A stretch of DNA of 55,179 nt from Oscillospiraceae bacterium (GCA_015066345.1 SVOQ01000017.1:1-55179), one strand, 5' to 3'; counted from the stretch's first letter, positions 44,657-54,142 are shown. The notes: generated by a model from the letters alone, not told the origin. Made by a program: numbers and translations.

Positions 44657-45649
44657 ATGAAAAGATATGCAAGACCTATTTCGTCTATTGCACTACTTCT
44701 CGTAATTGTTATTTGTTTTTCAGGTTGCGGAATTGTTGACTTCACAAGGTCTATTTTCCACAAAGAAAACACCGATGTTAACGTAAATCTTGGTGATACA
44801 CAGGTTAATAACAACGTTACAAACAATAATCAGAATGTTACAGGTACACTTGACGTTACCCCTCCCTCAACTCAGGCACATACACACACACCCGTAACGA
44901 ATAATAACTCTAACAATGGTGGTTCAAACAACACTACAAGACCCAATAATAACACTCAGCAGAATACTCAAAACAACACAACAACTGCTCCCGTTGTAAC
45001 TGAGCCTATAACTGACGAAGAAATAGAGGAATTAAGCGTTAAAGAGCTTCAGGATTTGCTCTTTGCAACCAAGGACCCCAATACTGCGGGTAAAATTCTA
45101 CAGATTGCAGGTTTCGAATATGATGAAGAGCAGGGAATCTATTATTCACAGATGAATCCCCTTCAAAGAAAATTCGGTTTCAACCGTGTTTATGATATGG
45201 CAGCCCCCCTTGCCGGTATGATTTACTCCACAAAGCGTATTGAATTTGAATACGACGGTCGCGAATGGATGGTTCAGATCTGGAAAGGTCAGTACGGTAT
45301 TACTTCAGGTGCTGAAATCGGTCTTTACAACAGAGACCCCGAAAGAAACTTCCAGTATGACTGTGCCGATGACGAAGATTTAATCGAAATGCAGTTTGAT
45401 TTCTATAATCAGGATGAATTAGTCTTCTCAAGAGGCCCCGAAAAACACTGGTGGCTTACAGGATTCAAGGTTTTCCACGCAGGTGTGCCCATACTTATTG
45501 ACCTTGATATGACTTTGACATTCACAGATAAACAGATGGCTCAGGCTTTTGTAAATAGCCTTAAAAAGTCAATTACATCCGACTTTTCATCCTTAATGGA
45601 CCCCATTACTTATAGAAAAGAAGGTTCAACTGTATATATTCATTGGTAA
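44657..45649 (+). CDS. DUF4474-domain lipoprotein
   Basis: This 330-aa protein has a lipoprotein signal ending CFSGC (modified Cys near residue 25). A low-complexity linker of about 90 residues follows, rich in Asn and Thr, and then a C-terminal domain of about 200 residues matching DUF4474 (RIEFEYDGREWMVQIWKGQYG, and AEIGLYNRDP). It should be anchored on the outer face of the membrane. The function of DUF4474 is not known. I chose the ATG at 44657 because AAGGAGTGA precedes it. The phosphoesterase gene follows at 11 nt. Confidence 0.8.
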   Translation: MKRYARPISSIALLLVIVICFSGCGIVDFTRSIFHKENTDVNVNLGDTQVNNNVTNNNQNVTGTLDVTPPSTQAHTHTPVTNNNSNNGGSNNTTRPNNNTQQNTQNNTTTAPVVTEPITDEEIEELSVKELQDLLFATKDPNTAGKILQIAGFEYDEEQGIYYSQMNPLQRKFGFNRVYDMAAPLAGMIYSTKRIEFEYDGREWMVQIWKGQYGITSGAEIGLYNRDPERNFQYDCADDEDLIEMQFDFYNQDELVFSRGPEKHWWLTGFKVFHAGVPILIDLDMTLTFTDKQMAQAFVNSLKKSITSDFSSLMDPITYRKEGSTVYIHW

Positions 45650-45660
45650 GGAATGATTAA

Positions 45661-47082
45661 ATGAGTAAATTTGCAGTAATTGCCGACCCACATTATTATT
45701 CCGAAACATTGGGTGTTACCGGTAAGGCATACGAAAGACGTCAGGCTTCGGACCAGAAAATGCTCGCTAAAAGTAAAGGTACTGTTACCGCCGCTTTTGC
45801 TGAAATCATTAAATCAGACGCAGAATTTCTTTTAATTGCAGGTGACCTTTCCAACGACGGTGAGCGTTGCTCACACGAGGAAATGCGTGAACTCCTTGAG
45901 GAATTTAAAAAGCACAAACCCGTTTACGTTATAACCGCTACCCACGACTGGTGTTGCGACGGTAACCCAAGACGTTTTGAGGGTGACGAAGTTTTTAACG
46001 ATGTTGATACCATCCCCCCTGAAGAATTGCACGAGTTTTACCGTGACTATGGCTTGAGCGAGGCTCTTTCGGAATTCCACACACATCAGGACAAGGTTTC
46101 TTACGTAGTAAGACCTTGCGAGGGTTTAACTGTGTTCTGTCTTGATGATGACCAGAATGGTGAGGGCGGTTCAGGATATTCGGACGAGCATTTTGAATGG
46201 ATAACCGAGCAGACATACGAAGCAAAAAAACGCGGTGACGTAGTTGTAGGTATGCAACACCATCATTTACATTTAACGGAATTTGACCGTGTAATAAACG
46301 GCAGAGGTTCAGTTGAATACAGAGAAAGACTTTGCAAAAAATTTGCAGACATCGGTTTTTCACTTATGTTTACGGGTCATTCCCATATGCAACACATAAG
46401 AAAAATCGAATCAGACAAAGGTAATCCCTTTTATGAAGTTAACGTTGGTTCAATAAGCGGATACCCCGCCCCCATTGTATACTGTGACGCAACACAGAGC
46501 GGTGTTGACCTTAAAACAGAACACCTTAAATCATTTACATATAATGGTGAGGAATACACTAACGATTATCTTAAAGAACACGCAACGGCTATGTTCACAA
46601 AAGTTTTTGCCGCGGCACGTGAAAATGAAAAAGAAAGATTTTCGGCTCTCGTTGCTTGTCTTGGTATTAACGAGAAAAAAGCAAATAAAATATGGATTAT
46701 TGCCAAACCGCTTTTAAGATGGGTTGATAAACTCACAGTTAGGAAAACCGCAAGAATACTTAATTTCATTTCTTTCGGCAAGGCTATTGATAAACAAGCC
46801 GCTAAAGAAATCGGGGGTGTTAAAGTTACTGATATGATTTTTTCAACATTCCACTCAATTCTTGACGGTTCACTCGTCAAGCACGAGGAGGGCTCCGCTT
46901 ATTATACGGTATTCACTCAGGCACTTTCATTCCCCTTAAGACTTATTAAAAAACTTCATATAAAAAAAGAAAGTCTTATTCGCACTCTTACCCATTTAAA
47001 AAATGCCGCACCCGAGCTTATGACGGGCGGTCCCTTAGATAACAACAATTATTTCATACCGTTTTACGATACCTTAATATGA
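45661..47082 (+). CDS. Calcineurin-like metallophosphoesterase
   Basis: This 473-aa protein has the metallophosphoesterase core in order: VIADPHYY (DxH), LLIAGDLSNDGE (GDxxNxxG-like), TATHDW (in place of the common GNHD), GMQHHHL and FTGHSHMQ (GHxH). No signal peptide or membrane span is seen, so it is probably cytosolic. The substrate cannot be told; the family includes nucleotidases, phosphodiesterases and protein phosphatases. The C-terminal 150 residues are not recognised. It is co-transcribed with the DUF4474 lipoprotein gene. Confidence 0.85.
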   Translation: MSKFAVIADPHYYSETLGVTGKAYERRQASDQKMLAKSKGTVTAAFAEIIKSDAEFLLIAGDLSNDGERCSHEEMRELLEEFKKHKPVYVITATHDWCCDGNPRRFEGDEVFNDVDTIPPEELHEFYRDYGLSEALSEFHTHQDKVSYVVRPCEGLTVFCLDDDQNGEGGSGYSDEHFEWITEQTYEAKKRGDVVVGMQHHHLHLTEFDRVINGRGSVEYRERLCKKFADIGFSLMFTGHSHMQHIRKIESDKGNPFYEVNVGSISGYPAPIVYCDATQSGVDLKTEHLKSFTYNGEEYTNDYLKEHATAMFTKVFAAARENEKERFSALVACLGINEKKANKIWIIAKPLLRWVDKLTVRKTARILNFISFGKAIDKQAAKEIGGVKVTDMIFSTFHSILDGSLVKHEEGSAYYTVFTQALSFPLRLIKKLHIKKESLIRTLTHLKNAAPELMTGGPLDNNNYFIPFYDTLI

Positions 47083-47083
47083 G

Positions 47084-47120
47084 AAAACATCCATCCGATT
47101 TTCGGATGGATGTTTTTATT
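47084..47120. terminator. Terminator between metallophosphoesterase gene and lysA
   Basis: AAAACATCCATCCGA (47084-47098) pairs perfectly with TCGGATGGATGTTTT (47102-47116). The plus strand ends with a T run, and the A run at the other end gives T on the minus strand, so it works in both directions. Confidence 0.9.
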
Positions 47121-48414
47121 ACATATCGTTTTTAATTAAGTCCTCAAAGGTTTCGCCTTTAACGGCTATATAATCCTCGTTTCCGTTTACCATAATAACG
47201 GGTAATTTGGGGATTCGGTTATAATTTGATGCCATAGAGTAGTTATAAGCACCCGTAGTAAGCACTGCTATAATATCCCCTCTCGCGACACTCTCGGGGA
47301 GTTTTATCTTGGGTTGAATTATATCGCCACTCTCACAAAAACGTCCTACAAGGTCACACGGGAAGTCGCAGGGCTCATTAGCCTTATGAGCGGCAATAAC
47401 GGTGTATTCGGACTCATAAAGAGCATATCTCGGGTTATCGCCCATACCACCGTCAATAGCAATATAGTTCTTGTAACCCTCAATTCGTTTAACATTGCCC
47501 ACTTTATAAAGTGTGATACCCGCATCCGCAACAATGCTTCTACCAGGTTCCATACTGATAGCAGGTTCTTTAAGATTAAGGTCTGCACAGAGTTTTTTCA
47601 CGTACTCTGCAACCTGTCTTATATTATCCTCAATATCAATTTCGGGGTCGTTTTCGGTGTATCTCACGCCGTAGCCACCACCTAAATCAAGTTCACGTGC
47701 CTCATAACCCGTTTCGGCTTTAACTTCGGCTATAAATTCAAGCATAATTTTAGCCGAACGAACAAAAACATCGGAGTCGAAAAGTTGTGAACCAACATGA
47801 CAATGGAATCCCGCAAGGTCAATATTATCCATTCCGAGTGCAACTTTGGTAATTTCCATAGCCGCACCTGTTTCAATGGGAAAACCGAACTTCGAGTCAA
47901 CTTTACCCGTATTTACTGCCTCGTATGTATGGGTATCAATACCGGGAGTTACGCGGAAAATAATTTTTTGTTTAAAACCACGTTCACCTGCAAAATTATT
48001 GATTGCAGTAAGTTCCTCAAGGTTATCAACCGCAAAGCAACCTACACCGTTATCCATTGCGAAGTTAATATCAAAATCGTTTTTACTGTTTGAATGAAAA
48101 CAAACCTTTGACATATCAAATCCGGCACTTTTAGCGGTGTAAATCTCACCGGGAGAAACTACGTCAACGCACATACCCTCGGACTGCATAATACTATAAA
48201 TCTTTTTAAAACAACAAGCCTTACTTGCGTAAAAAGCACGGGCATTATCACCGAAGTATTTTTTCATTGAAACAGTATATTTACGGCAATTATTACGTAT
48301 GGTCTGTTCGTCCATTACGTAAATGGGTGTGCCGTATTTTTCAGCTAATTCAACAGTACTTCTGCCACCGAAATATAATATATTATCTTTTATCTGGAGA
48401 TTACTACAAATCAT
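47119..48414 (-). CDS. lysA: Diaminopimelate decarboxylase
   Basis: This 431-aa PLP enzyme makes L-lysine from meso-diaminopimelate. AFYASKACCF has the PLP lysine, HCHVGSQLFD and LGGGYGVRY bind the cofactor, and EPGRSIVADAG and GRFCESGDII bind the substrate. Length is standard. Its start overlaps the dapA stop (ATGA), so it is under the same lysine riboswitch. Together dapA and lysA bracket the first committed and last steps of lysine synthesis. Confidence 0.95.
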   Translation of the reverse strand: MICSNLQIKDNILYFGGRSTVELAEKYGTPIYVMDEQTIRNNCRKYTVSMKKYFGDNARAFYASKACCFKKIYSIMQSEGMCVDVVSPGEIYTAKSAGFDMSKVCFHSNSKNDFDINFAMDNGVGCFAVDNLEELTAINNFAGERGFKQKIIFRVTPGIDTHTYEAVNTGKVDSKFGFPIETGAAMEITKVALGMDNIDLAGFHCHVGSQLFDSDVFVRSAKIMLEFIAEVKAETGYEARELDLGGGYGVRYTENDPEIDIEDNIRQVAEYVKKLCADLNLKEPAISMEPGRSIVADAGITLYKVGNVKRIEGYKNYIAIDGGMGDNPRYALYESEYTVIAAHKANEPCDFPCDLVGRFCESGDIIQPKIKLPESVARGDIIAVLTTGAYNYSMASNYNRIPKLPVIMVNGNEDYIAVKGETFEDLIKNDM

Positions 48415-49298
48415 ACATCAAGACCCTGTTCTCTCATAAGCTCACGCATTTTTGCCTCGTTTTCAGGTTCCATTGTTGTAAGAGGAAGTCTTACATAATT
48501 TTCACCAAAGCCAATTGCGGCTACTGCAGCTTTTGCGGGAATTGGGTTAACTTCGCAGAAAAGTGAATTAATAAGAGGAAGAAGTTCAAGTTGTAATTCA
48601 CGGCTACCCTCTAAATCACCTGCAAAGAATTTATCACAGATTTCAACAGTCTTTTTAGGAAGAATGTTTGAAACAACCGAGATAACACCTTTACCGCCCA
48701 ATGAAAGAAGGGGTACAATCTGGTCATCGTTACCTGAATAAATATCGAAATTACCCTTTGTAAGTGCAGCGATTTCGGCAATCTGAGAAATATTACCACT
48801 TGCCTCTTTAATACCTACAATATTAGGATGCTCCGCAAGAACGGCACAGGAAGCAGGTGTTAAATTGCAACCTGTTCTTGAGGGAACGTTATAGAGAATA
48901 CAAGGCTTTGTAGACGCATCTGCAATAGCCTTGAAAGACTCAATAAGACCGCGTTGAGTTGCTTTATTGTAGTAGGGTGTAACAAGAAGCATTGCGTCGC
49001 AACCAACCTCACAAGCAAACTTAGTAAGGGCAATTGCGTAGGCTGTATCGTTTGAACCTGTACCCGCAATAATCGGTACTCTGCCGTTTGTTTTTTCAAC
49101 AGAGAAACGAAGAACCTCTTTATGTTCCTCATCAGTAAGGGTTGAGCCCTCACCTGTTGTACCGGCAATAACAAGGGCGTTTACACCCTCTTCAATCTGC
49201 CATTCGATAAGTCTTTCAAATGCTTCGTAATCAACACCATTTTCATTCAAAGGTGTTACGAGGGCGGTACCTACGCCCTGGAATACTGTGTTTTTCAT
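48411..49298 (-). CDS. dapA: 4-hydroxy-tetrahydrodipicolinate synthase
   Basis: This 295-aa aldolase condenses pyruvate with aspartate semialdehyde. GTTGEGSTLTDEEH, TPYYNKATQRGL (with the tyrosine), YNVPSRTGCNL and GIKEASGNIS (Schiff-base lysine) are all present. I chose the ATG at 49298 because GGAGTG lies upstream; the open frame continues upstream only because the riboswitch leader happens to lack stops. The product also feeds dipicolinate for spores. The gene is controlled by the lysine riboswitch at 49383-49540. Confidence 0.96.
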   Translation of the reverse strand: MKNTVFQGVGTALVTPLNENGVDYEAFERLIEWQIEEGVNALVIAGTTGEGSTLTDEEHKEVLRFSVEKTNGRVPIIAGTGSNDTAYAIALTKFACEVGCDAMLLVTPYYNKATQRGLIESFKAIADASTKPCILYNVPSRTGCNLTPASCAVLAEHPNIVGIKEASGNISQIAEIAALTKGNFDIYSGNDDQIVPLLSLGGKGVISVVSNILPKKTVEICDKFFAGDLEGSRELQLELLPLINSLFCEVNPIPAKAAVAAIGFGENYVRLPLTTMEPENEAKMRELMREQGLDV

Positions 49299-49312
49299 AA
49301 ATTTCACTCCAT

Positions 49313-49342
49313 AAAAAATAATAGTTGCCGAAAAGCAACTAT
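49313..49342 (-). terminator. Riboswitch-controlled terminator of dapA-lysA
   Basis: On the minus strand ATAGTTGC pairs with GCAACTAT and is followed by TATTTTTTAT. The first arm can instead pair with the 3' strand of the aptamer's closing helix (GCTATC), giving an anti-terminator. Confidence 0.8.
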
Positions 49343-49382
49343 CTACACATATAAATACCCCAAAGGTATTCAAGGTATGTAA

Positions 49383-49540
49383 GATAGCTCTCCGCCATAA
49401 GGCGACAGCAACACAGATATTATTCCCTGTTGCCAGTACGAAACTTTGCCATGAATCGTCTTCGGCACCTGCTCCTTTCACCGTAACAGTCCTGGCAGAC
49501 CTACACGCCACGGATACTCATAGCAAAATGCACCTCTATC
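49383..49540 (-). ncRNA. Lysine riboswitch (L box)
   Basis: The transcript opens GATAGAGGTGC, has AAGGAGCAGGTGCCGAAG in the middle and closes GGAGAGCTATC. The closing helix is formed by GATAG and CTATC. These are the conserved elements of the lysine-sensing L box, including the GGTGCCGAAG core. Lysine binding should stabilise the closing helix and allow the terminator at 49313-49342. Placement before dapA-lysA fits. A T-box was considered and does not fit, as no TGGNACCGCG element is present. Confidence 0.92.
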
Positions 49541-49550
49541 GGTTGTTATA

Positions 49551-49579
49551 AATATAACACACCCCAACACTATTGTCAA
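49551..49579 (-). promoter_or_regulatory. Promoter of dapA-lysA
   Basis: On the minus strand TTGACA (49579-49574) and TATATT (49556-49551) are 17 nt apart, placing the start of transcription just before the riboswitch. Confidence 0.8.
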
Positions 49580-49636
49580 CCATAAAAAGGCACAAAGAAA
49601 CCACACCTAAACAACATTTTATTATATAAAAAATAA

Positions 49637-49669
49637 ATAATTCCTCTCTTTTTTAAAGAAAGGAATTAT
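49637..49669 (-). terminator. Terminator after the fabG-like gene
   Basis: ATAATTCCT (49637-49645) pairs with AGGAATTAT (49661-49669) and part of the loop also pairs. On the minus strand a T-rich tract follows (TTTATTTTTTAT). It lies 10 nt after the stop. Confidence 0.65.
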
Positions 49670-49678
49670 CATAATAAA

Positions 49679-50416
49679 TCAAATAACAAATCCACCGTTT
49701 ACGGACAAAACCTGACCGGTTATAAAACGAGCCTTTTCACTCACCAAGAAAGACACGGCAGATGCAATATCCTCCGTTTTTCCTAAGACTCCCATAGGAG
49801 TTTCATCCGCAAGGCCTTTTTTATCTTCATCAGAAAATTGTGACATCATATCAGTAAGCACAACCCCCGGTGAAACCGCATTTACAGTTACACCAGAAAG
49901 TCCCACTTCTTTAGCAAGTGCCTTTGTAAGTCCTATTAACCCCGCTTTAGACGCGGAATAATGAACTTCCATAGATGCACCTACCTCACCCCACATTGAG
50001 GCGATATTTACAATAGAGCCGTATTTCTGATTTATCATATAAGGTAAAGCCCGACGGCAACAATTGAAGGCTCCCGTAAGGTTTACTCCAATCATTTTTT
50101 GCCACATTTCATCAGTAATGTCAGTAAAAAGTACCTGTTGGGCAATACCCGAATTATTAACTAAAATGTCAACTCCACCAAAATATTTTTCGATTTCGTC
50201 GAACATTGTATTAACTTGTTTCGAATCGGAAACATCAGCTTTAAAAACCTCGATATCTGTATATGCCGACAGTTTTTCTTTTAAAGAAAGTGCTTCCTTT
50301 TCCGATGAGTTATAATTAAGGGCAATGTTGTAGCCATCCTTAGATAATTGAACACAAATGGCTTCGCCTATGCCCTTTGCCCCACCTGTAACGAGGGCTG
50401 TTTTTTTACTATCCAT
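49679..50416 (-). CDS. FabG-like short-chain dehydrogenase/reductase
   Basis: This 245-aa SDR has the NADP motif TGGAKGIGEAI, the NNSG motif (usually NNAG), and the catalytic Ser-Tyr-Lys as NIASMWGE and YSASKAG. It ends with SVNGGFVI. It is closest in pattern to 3-oxoacyl-ACP reductase FabG, but the absence of other fatty-acid genes leaves the substrate open. The gene follows a lipoprotein gene by 3 nt. Confidence 0.85.
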   Translation of the reverse strand: MDSKKTALVTGGAKGIGEAICVQLSKDGYNIALNYNSSEKEALSLKEKLSAYTDIEVFKADVSDSKQVNTMFDEIEKYFGGVDILVNNSGIAQQVLFTDITDEMWQKMIGVNLTGAFNCCRRALPYMINQKYGSIVNIASMWGEVGASMEVHYSASKAGLIGLTKALAKEVGLSGVTVNAVSPGVVLTDMMSQFSDEDKKGLADETPMGVLGKTEDIASAVSFLVSEKARFITGQVLSVNGGFVI

Positions 50417-50419
50417 ATC

Positions 50420-51352
50420 TTACGCTTTTGTTGTATCTACGATTCCCGCAAAATCAGAAACATTCTCTTCGTCAAGGGTCTTTCTTGTATAATCCGCGGG
50501 AGGAGCAAACACACTGGAAGGTACAACTGCAGAAACTCTATCGTAATAAATCACGCCACCATCGGCGGATACTGTCTTAATAATCGTACCACCAAGGTAA
50601 TATGATTTGGCACCGGTTTCATAGACATAAACGTCGTAAACAACTCCGTCCTCTGCCTGATTCATTGTCTTGACTATTTTTGCATCACTATCAAATGCAC
50701 TACCCGAGAACATAGCGAGCATTTCTTCGTCATCGGTATTCTCTTTAAGAAATTCCTTTGTAACTTCGAGATACATTTTATCGTTAGCAGAAAGAATATA
50801 AACCTTATCCTCAAGGAAAATCATACCAATCTGATTTCCGTTATATTCGGTGTACATAGCCATTTTTTCGCCACTACGTGCTAATTTAAAGGGAACTACC
50901 GAAGAGTCGGATTCTTCTCTGCCGATAATCATATACTGTGTTGAATTGAGAATCTGAGAATCATCGAGAACTGCAGGAAGTTCCTCAGATTCACTTGTAG
51001 TACCGTCATTTTTATCGGTTTTATCTTTTGAGTCATTAGCCTTTGTAGTAGTTACAATTGGATTACCGCCATTATTAAGACCCTGTTGTATACGGTCAGC
51101 GGATACACCCCTGGGTGCAGTAGTGGATGTATTAACTTGTTCGTAGAAGTTTTCGCCTTCTTTTAATTCATCATCGGAAATTGTAATAGATTCGGTAGCG
51201 ATGATATTACCTGATTCATCTGTAATTTCAATAATCGCGGTGTGAGACTGAGTAGAGTCAGCATCAGCATTAAAAGAAAGTTCGCAACCACTGAGCACAA
51301 AAACCAATGATGCTAACGAAATTGCTATAATTGATAAAATAATTTTTTTCAT
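50420..51352 (-). CDS. Lipoprotein of unknown function
   Basis: This 310-aa protein starts MKKIILSIIAIS and has the lipobox LVFVLSGC (Cys near residue 23). A Ser/Thr/Asp/Lys-rich linker at about 90-130 is followed by a domain of about 180 residues with beta-rich character (YMIIGREESDSS, QIGMIFLEDKVYILS). I do not recognise the family; LolA/LppX-like lipoprotein folds are a weak possibility. The ATG at 51352 has GGAGGG upstream; the longer frame lacks this. It probably forms a two-gene unit with the FabG-like gene. Confidence 0.75.
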   Translation of the reverse strand: MKKIILSIIAISLASLVFVLSGCELSFNADADSTQSHTAIIEITDESGNIIATESITISDDELKEGENFYEQVNTSTTAPRGVSADRIQQGLNNGGNPIVTTTKANDSKDKTDKNDGTTSESEELPAVLDDSQILNSTQYMIIGREESDSSVVPFKLARSGEKMAMYTEYNGNQIGMIFLEDKVYILSANDKMYLEVTKEFLKENTDDEEMLAMFSGSAFDSDAKIVKTMNQAEDGVVYDVYVYETGAKSYYLGGTIIKTVSADGGVIYYDRVSAVVPSSVFAPPADYTRKTLDEENVSDFAGIVDTTKA

Positions 51353-51381
51353 AAAACCCTCCGACTGAAAAGTACACATTG

Positions 51382-51410
51382 ATTTTATCATAATAAAACT
51401 AAAAAAACAA
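51382..51410 (-). promoter_or_regulatory. Promoter of the lipoprotein-fabG unit
   Basis: On the minus strand TTGTTT (51410-51405) and TAAAAT (51387-51382) are 17 nt apart, about 30 nt before the lipoprotein ATG. Confidence 0.5.
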
Positions 51411-51466
51411 CAAAACACAGTAAACCGTAATTAAAAGTTTACAAACAATTAAATAATAAGTAACTT

Positions 51467-52009
51467 TTACTTGGTTTTCTTTTGATTTTTAAGCATTTCC
51501 TTTATATGCTTAAAGGTATAGTCCTCACCTTTTTGAGCAAGTTCCGTTAAAAGAGTTTCGAGTAAATCCGAGGTTTTAGGGTGAATTACTCTTCTTCCTT
51601 TAGCCCTCATAAAATACTCAAGAGGAAATTGGTCGGTATATTTATCACCATTATAGATTTTACTTGCTGCTACACGGTCGCAAAACATTTCAGCAACATA
51701 ACGTAAAGGCATTTCAACAGGTTCAACCTTTTTGGTTTTAATATTGTAATCGGTCCAATATTCAAAATGATGTTTGTTACGACCTTTATGGTGAATCCAC
51801 GCAAGAGAATAACCTTTATCCTCTCTTTCACCCTCGTTAGGGCTACGTGTACCGATATAGTAATGTGCACCGGGCAAAAATTCCGCGGGAGAATATTTGG
51901 ATAAATCGTGCCTTAATCCCTGACACAATATCCCCGCTTTTGCACAATGCTTTATAACCGCATGGCGGTGCTTTGTAATTGTTTTAAAATGTTTAAAAGG
52001 ATGTCCCAT
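51467..52009 (-). CDS. DUF5662-family protein
   Basis: This 180-aa protein carries HDLSKYSPAEF near residue 34 and HHKGRNKHHFEYW near residue 73, which together look like an HD-type metal site, plus a C-terminal LLETLLTELAQ helix. It matches the DUF5662 family, for which no activity is established. No signal peptide. It begins 3 nt after the fucosidase stop and is the last gene of the nrdR unit. Confidence 0.7.
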   Translation of the reverse strand: MGHPFKHFKTITKHRHAVIKHCAKAGILCQGLRHDLSKYSPAEFLPGAHYYIGTRSPNEGEREDKGYSLAWIHHKGRNKHHFEYWTDYNIKTKKVEPVEMPLRYVAEMFCDRVAASKIYNGDKYTDQFPLEYFMRAKGRRVIHPKTSDLLETLLTELAQKGEDYTFKHIKEMLKNQKKTK

Positions 52010-52012
52010 AAC

Positions 52013-53319
52013 TTAACTCAACTTAAACACATAAAGATGCTCACAAGCAACATCTTCGGGTGCGCAAATATCGGCTTTAAGGCCCAATTTACCATCACGG
52101 TCAATAAGTTCTACCTTAGCATCACTACCGAGTAATGTTACGTTGTACTTATCAGAATAATCAATTTCTGCAAAAAGAGTTTCCTTTGAAGGGAAAGTGT
52201 TTGTAATCGCGTAAATATTACCGTCGCGTTGGGTGTAATATACGCCCTCATCCGCTTTTTTAGAATAAACTTCGCTTTCGTAAATAGCTTCTCCGTTTAC
52301 CTCAAGCCATTTACCCATTCCTAAAAGACGCTCCTCCATAAGGGGCGGAATTGTACCGTCACCATCAGGGCCAATATTAAGAAGGAAGTTACCACCCTTG
52401 GAAACAAGGTCACAAAGTGTATTGAGAAGTTCTTTAACTGAAAGATAGTTTTCACAGCCCTCCTCCTTATTAATACCAAAGGAGCGACCAATACCGCGAC
52501 ACCCTCAAAGGGTCTGTCAAGTTCAACATCTTCAATGCGTCTTTCTGTACCGAGATAAACGTCAATAATGCCGTACTCGGTAGTAAAGTTACCGCCTTTT
52601 CTACCGCGGGTTTCCTTACCCCAACGGTCATTAGGAACGATAAAATCTTTTACTGATGACTCGTTATAAAGCCACTGCAAGAACTCAGTTGAATGCCATA
52701 CGTCACTTGTATGTTCCCATTCACCGTCTGTAAAAAGAGTATTGGGTTGATATTTTTCAACAAGTTCTTTAAGCATGGGATGAAGATGCTCGAGAGCATA
52801 TTTTTCAGGGTCTTCGAGATAGTAAGGATGCCACCATTCGTATACTGAATGATAAACACCGAAACGTACACCAGTACCCTCCATAGCATTTTTAAGTTCC
52901 ATAAGAAAGTCACGCTTAGGTGCACATTCTACTGAATTAAGACCGGGTGCATACTTTGTTTCAAAAAGACAATATCCGTCGTGATGCTTAGAAACAAAGT
53001 TTATATATTTAGCACCTGAGCGTTTGAAAAGTTCCGCCCATTTATTAGCATCAAAACGATGACCGGTAAATTCATTTACGAAATCATAGTAAGGTCTTGA
53101 ATTGTAATGTTCTTTATGAAAAGCCTTATACTTTTCCTGTGCTTCGGTCTGACAGTTTTCCATATTACAAGAATAACCGTACCACTCTGCATAATCCTTT
53201 ATAGGAGCGTAAGCCGGAATACTATAAAGACCCCAATGAATAAAAATACCGAATTTAGCTTTGCCAAACCATTCGGGTACCTTACGGGAATTTAAAGATT
53301 CCCAATTATTTTCGTACAT
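52013..53319 (-). pseudogene. GH29 alpha-L-fucosidase, frameshifted
   Basis: The first 273 or so codons encode a clear GH29 enzyme: VPEWFGKAKFGIFIHWGLYS at the N terminus, SKHHDGYCLF, and FTDGEWEH with the nucleophile aspartate. Near position 52500, after DRPFEG, one base is missing. The expected continuation CRGIGRSFGINKEEGCENYL is in the neighbouring frame and runs on through GGNFLLNIGPDGDG to a stop at 52013. Both halves are otherwise intact, so this is either a recent lesion or a sequence error. With the base restored the protein is about 435 aa, probably cytosolic as there is no signal peptide. GAGGTA precedes the ATG at 53319. Confidence 0.85.
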
Positions 53320-53323
53320 AATT

Positions 53324-54142
53324 TTACCTCTTTTCGTATAACTCAACACCAAAATGAACTGTAACCTGAAGTTCATTGAGGTTCATCAATTTTTGTGTTT
53401 CTTCCCTACCTGTTTTGTAATAATACGGTGTCATTCTGAAAAGATTCATAATGTCATCATTACAGGTAAGATTTATTTTATATTTCAACTCTTTAACCGA
53501 AACAAGTTTAAATAAATCATCATCACGTTTTTCGGGTTTATTTTTATACGGAACATCGTACAAAGCACATTTAAGTTCCCATAAATGGTACTCCAAGGGG
53601 ACGGCTTTAATGAGAATTCCGTCATCTTTCAAAACCCTTGAAAACTCACTATAAGCAGATGGAGCAAAGACATTTAACATACAATCCACACTACAATCCG
53701 CATAAGGCAAGCTAAAGGCACTTGCTACGGCAAAACTACTGTTTTTAAGGCTTTTGGAGGCATATTTCAAAGCATCTTTGGAAATATCAATACCCGAAAT
53801 AGCATATTCGTCCAAAGCCGACACCGCACCGGTATAATATCCCTCACCGCAACCGATATCCGCAATATTCCCACCGGAATTAACATTGTCTGAAACAGTT
53901 TCGCACAAAGCTCTTTGCAACGGCTCATAAAAACCCTTTTCAAGAAACTCACGACGGGCACGAACCATAAGTTTATCGTCACCGTGACGTTTCAGGGAAG
54001 ATTGTTGCGACATTAAAAGATTAACATAACCATCTTTTGAAATATCAAAGCTATGGCGATTGGGACAAACGTAGCTTTTGTCTATTAAATTTAATTGTTC
54101 TTTACAAACGGGACAAATAAAACAAGACATATTACAAACCAT
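53324..54142 (-). CDS. rlmA: RlmA-type 23S rRNA (guanine-N1)-methyltransferase
   Basis: This 272-aa protein has an N-terminal zinc ribbon (CPVC with CPNRHSFD) and an SAM-dependent methyltransferase domain (NIADIGCGEGYYTG near residue 93). MLNVFAPSAYSEFSRVL is the RlmA segment. It should methylate G745/G748-type sites in 23S rRNA hairpin 35; in other species this affects macrolide or mycinamicin sensitivity. Either ATG 54142 or ATG 54130 could be the start; neither has a strong ribosome site. It follows nrdR across a short hairpin. Confidence 0.85.
   Translation of the reverse strand: MVCNMSCFICPVCKEQLNLIDKSYVCPNRHSFDISKDGYVNLLMSQQSSLKRHGDDKLMVRARREFLEKGFYEPLQRALCETVSDNVNSGGNIADIGCGEGYYTGAVSALDEYAISGIDISKDALKYASKSLKNSSFAVASAFSLPYADCSVDCMLNVFAPSAYSEFSRVLKDDGILIKAVPLEYHLWELKCALYDVPYKNKPEKRDDDLFKLVSVKELKYKINLTCNDDIMNLFRMTPYYYKTGREETQKLMNLNELQVTVHFGVELYEKR

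Noticed and set aside
44930-45000. Asn/Thr-rich segment as a possible prion-like or phase-variable repeat
   Set aside because: It is a linker between the lipoprotein anchor and the DUF4474 domain, with no exact nucleotide repeat unit.
48411-49511. Longer dapA reading frame starting at 49511
   Set aside because: The extra 71 codons translate the lysine riboswitch and terminator; the ATG at 49298 has a good ribosome site.
49383-49540. T-box leader as an alternative for the dapA leader
   Set aside because: No TGGNACCGCG-like anti-terminator element; the conserved L-box segments are all present.
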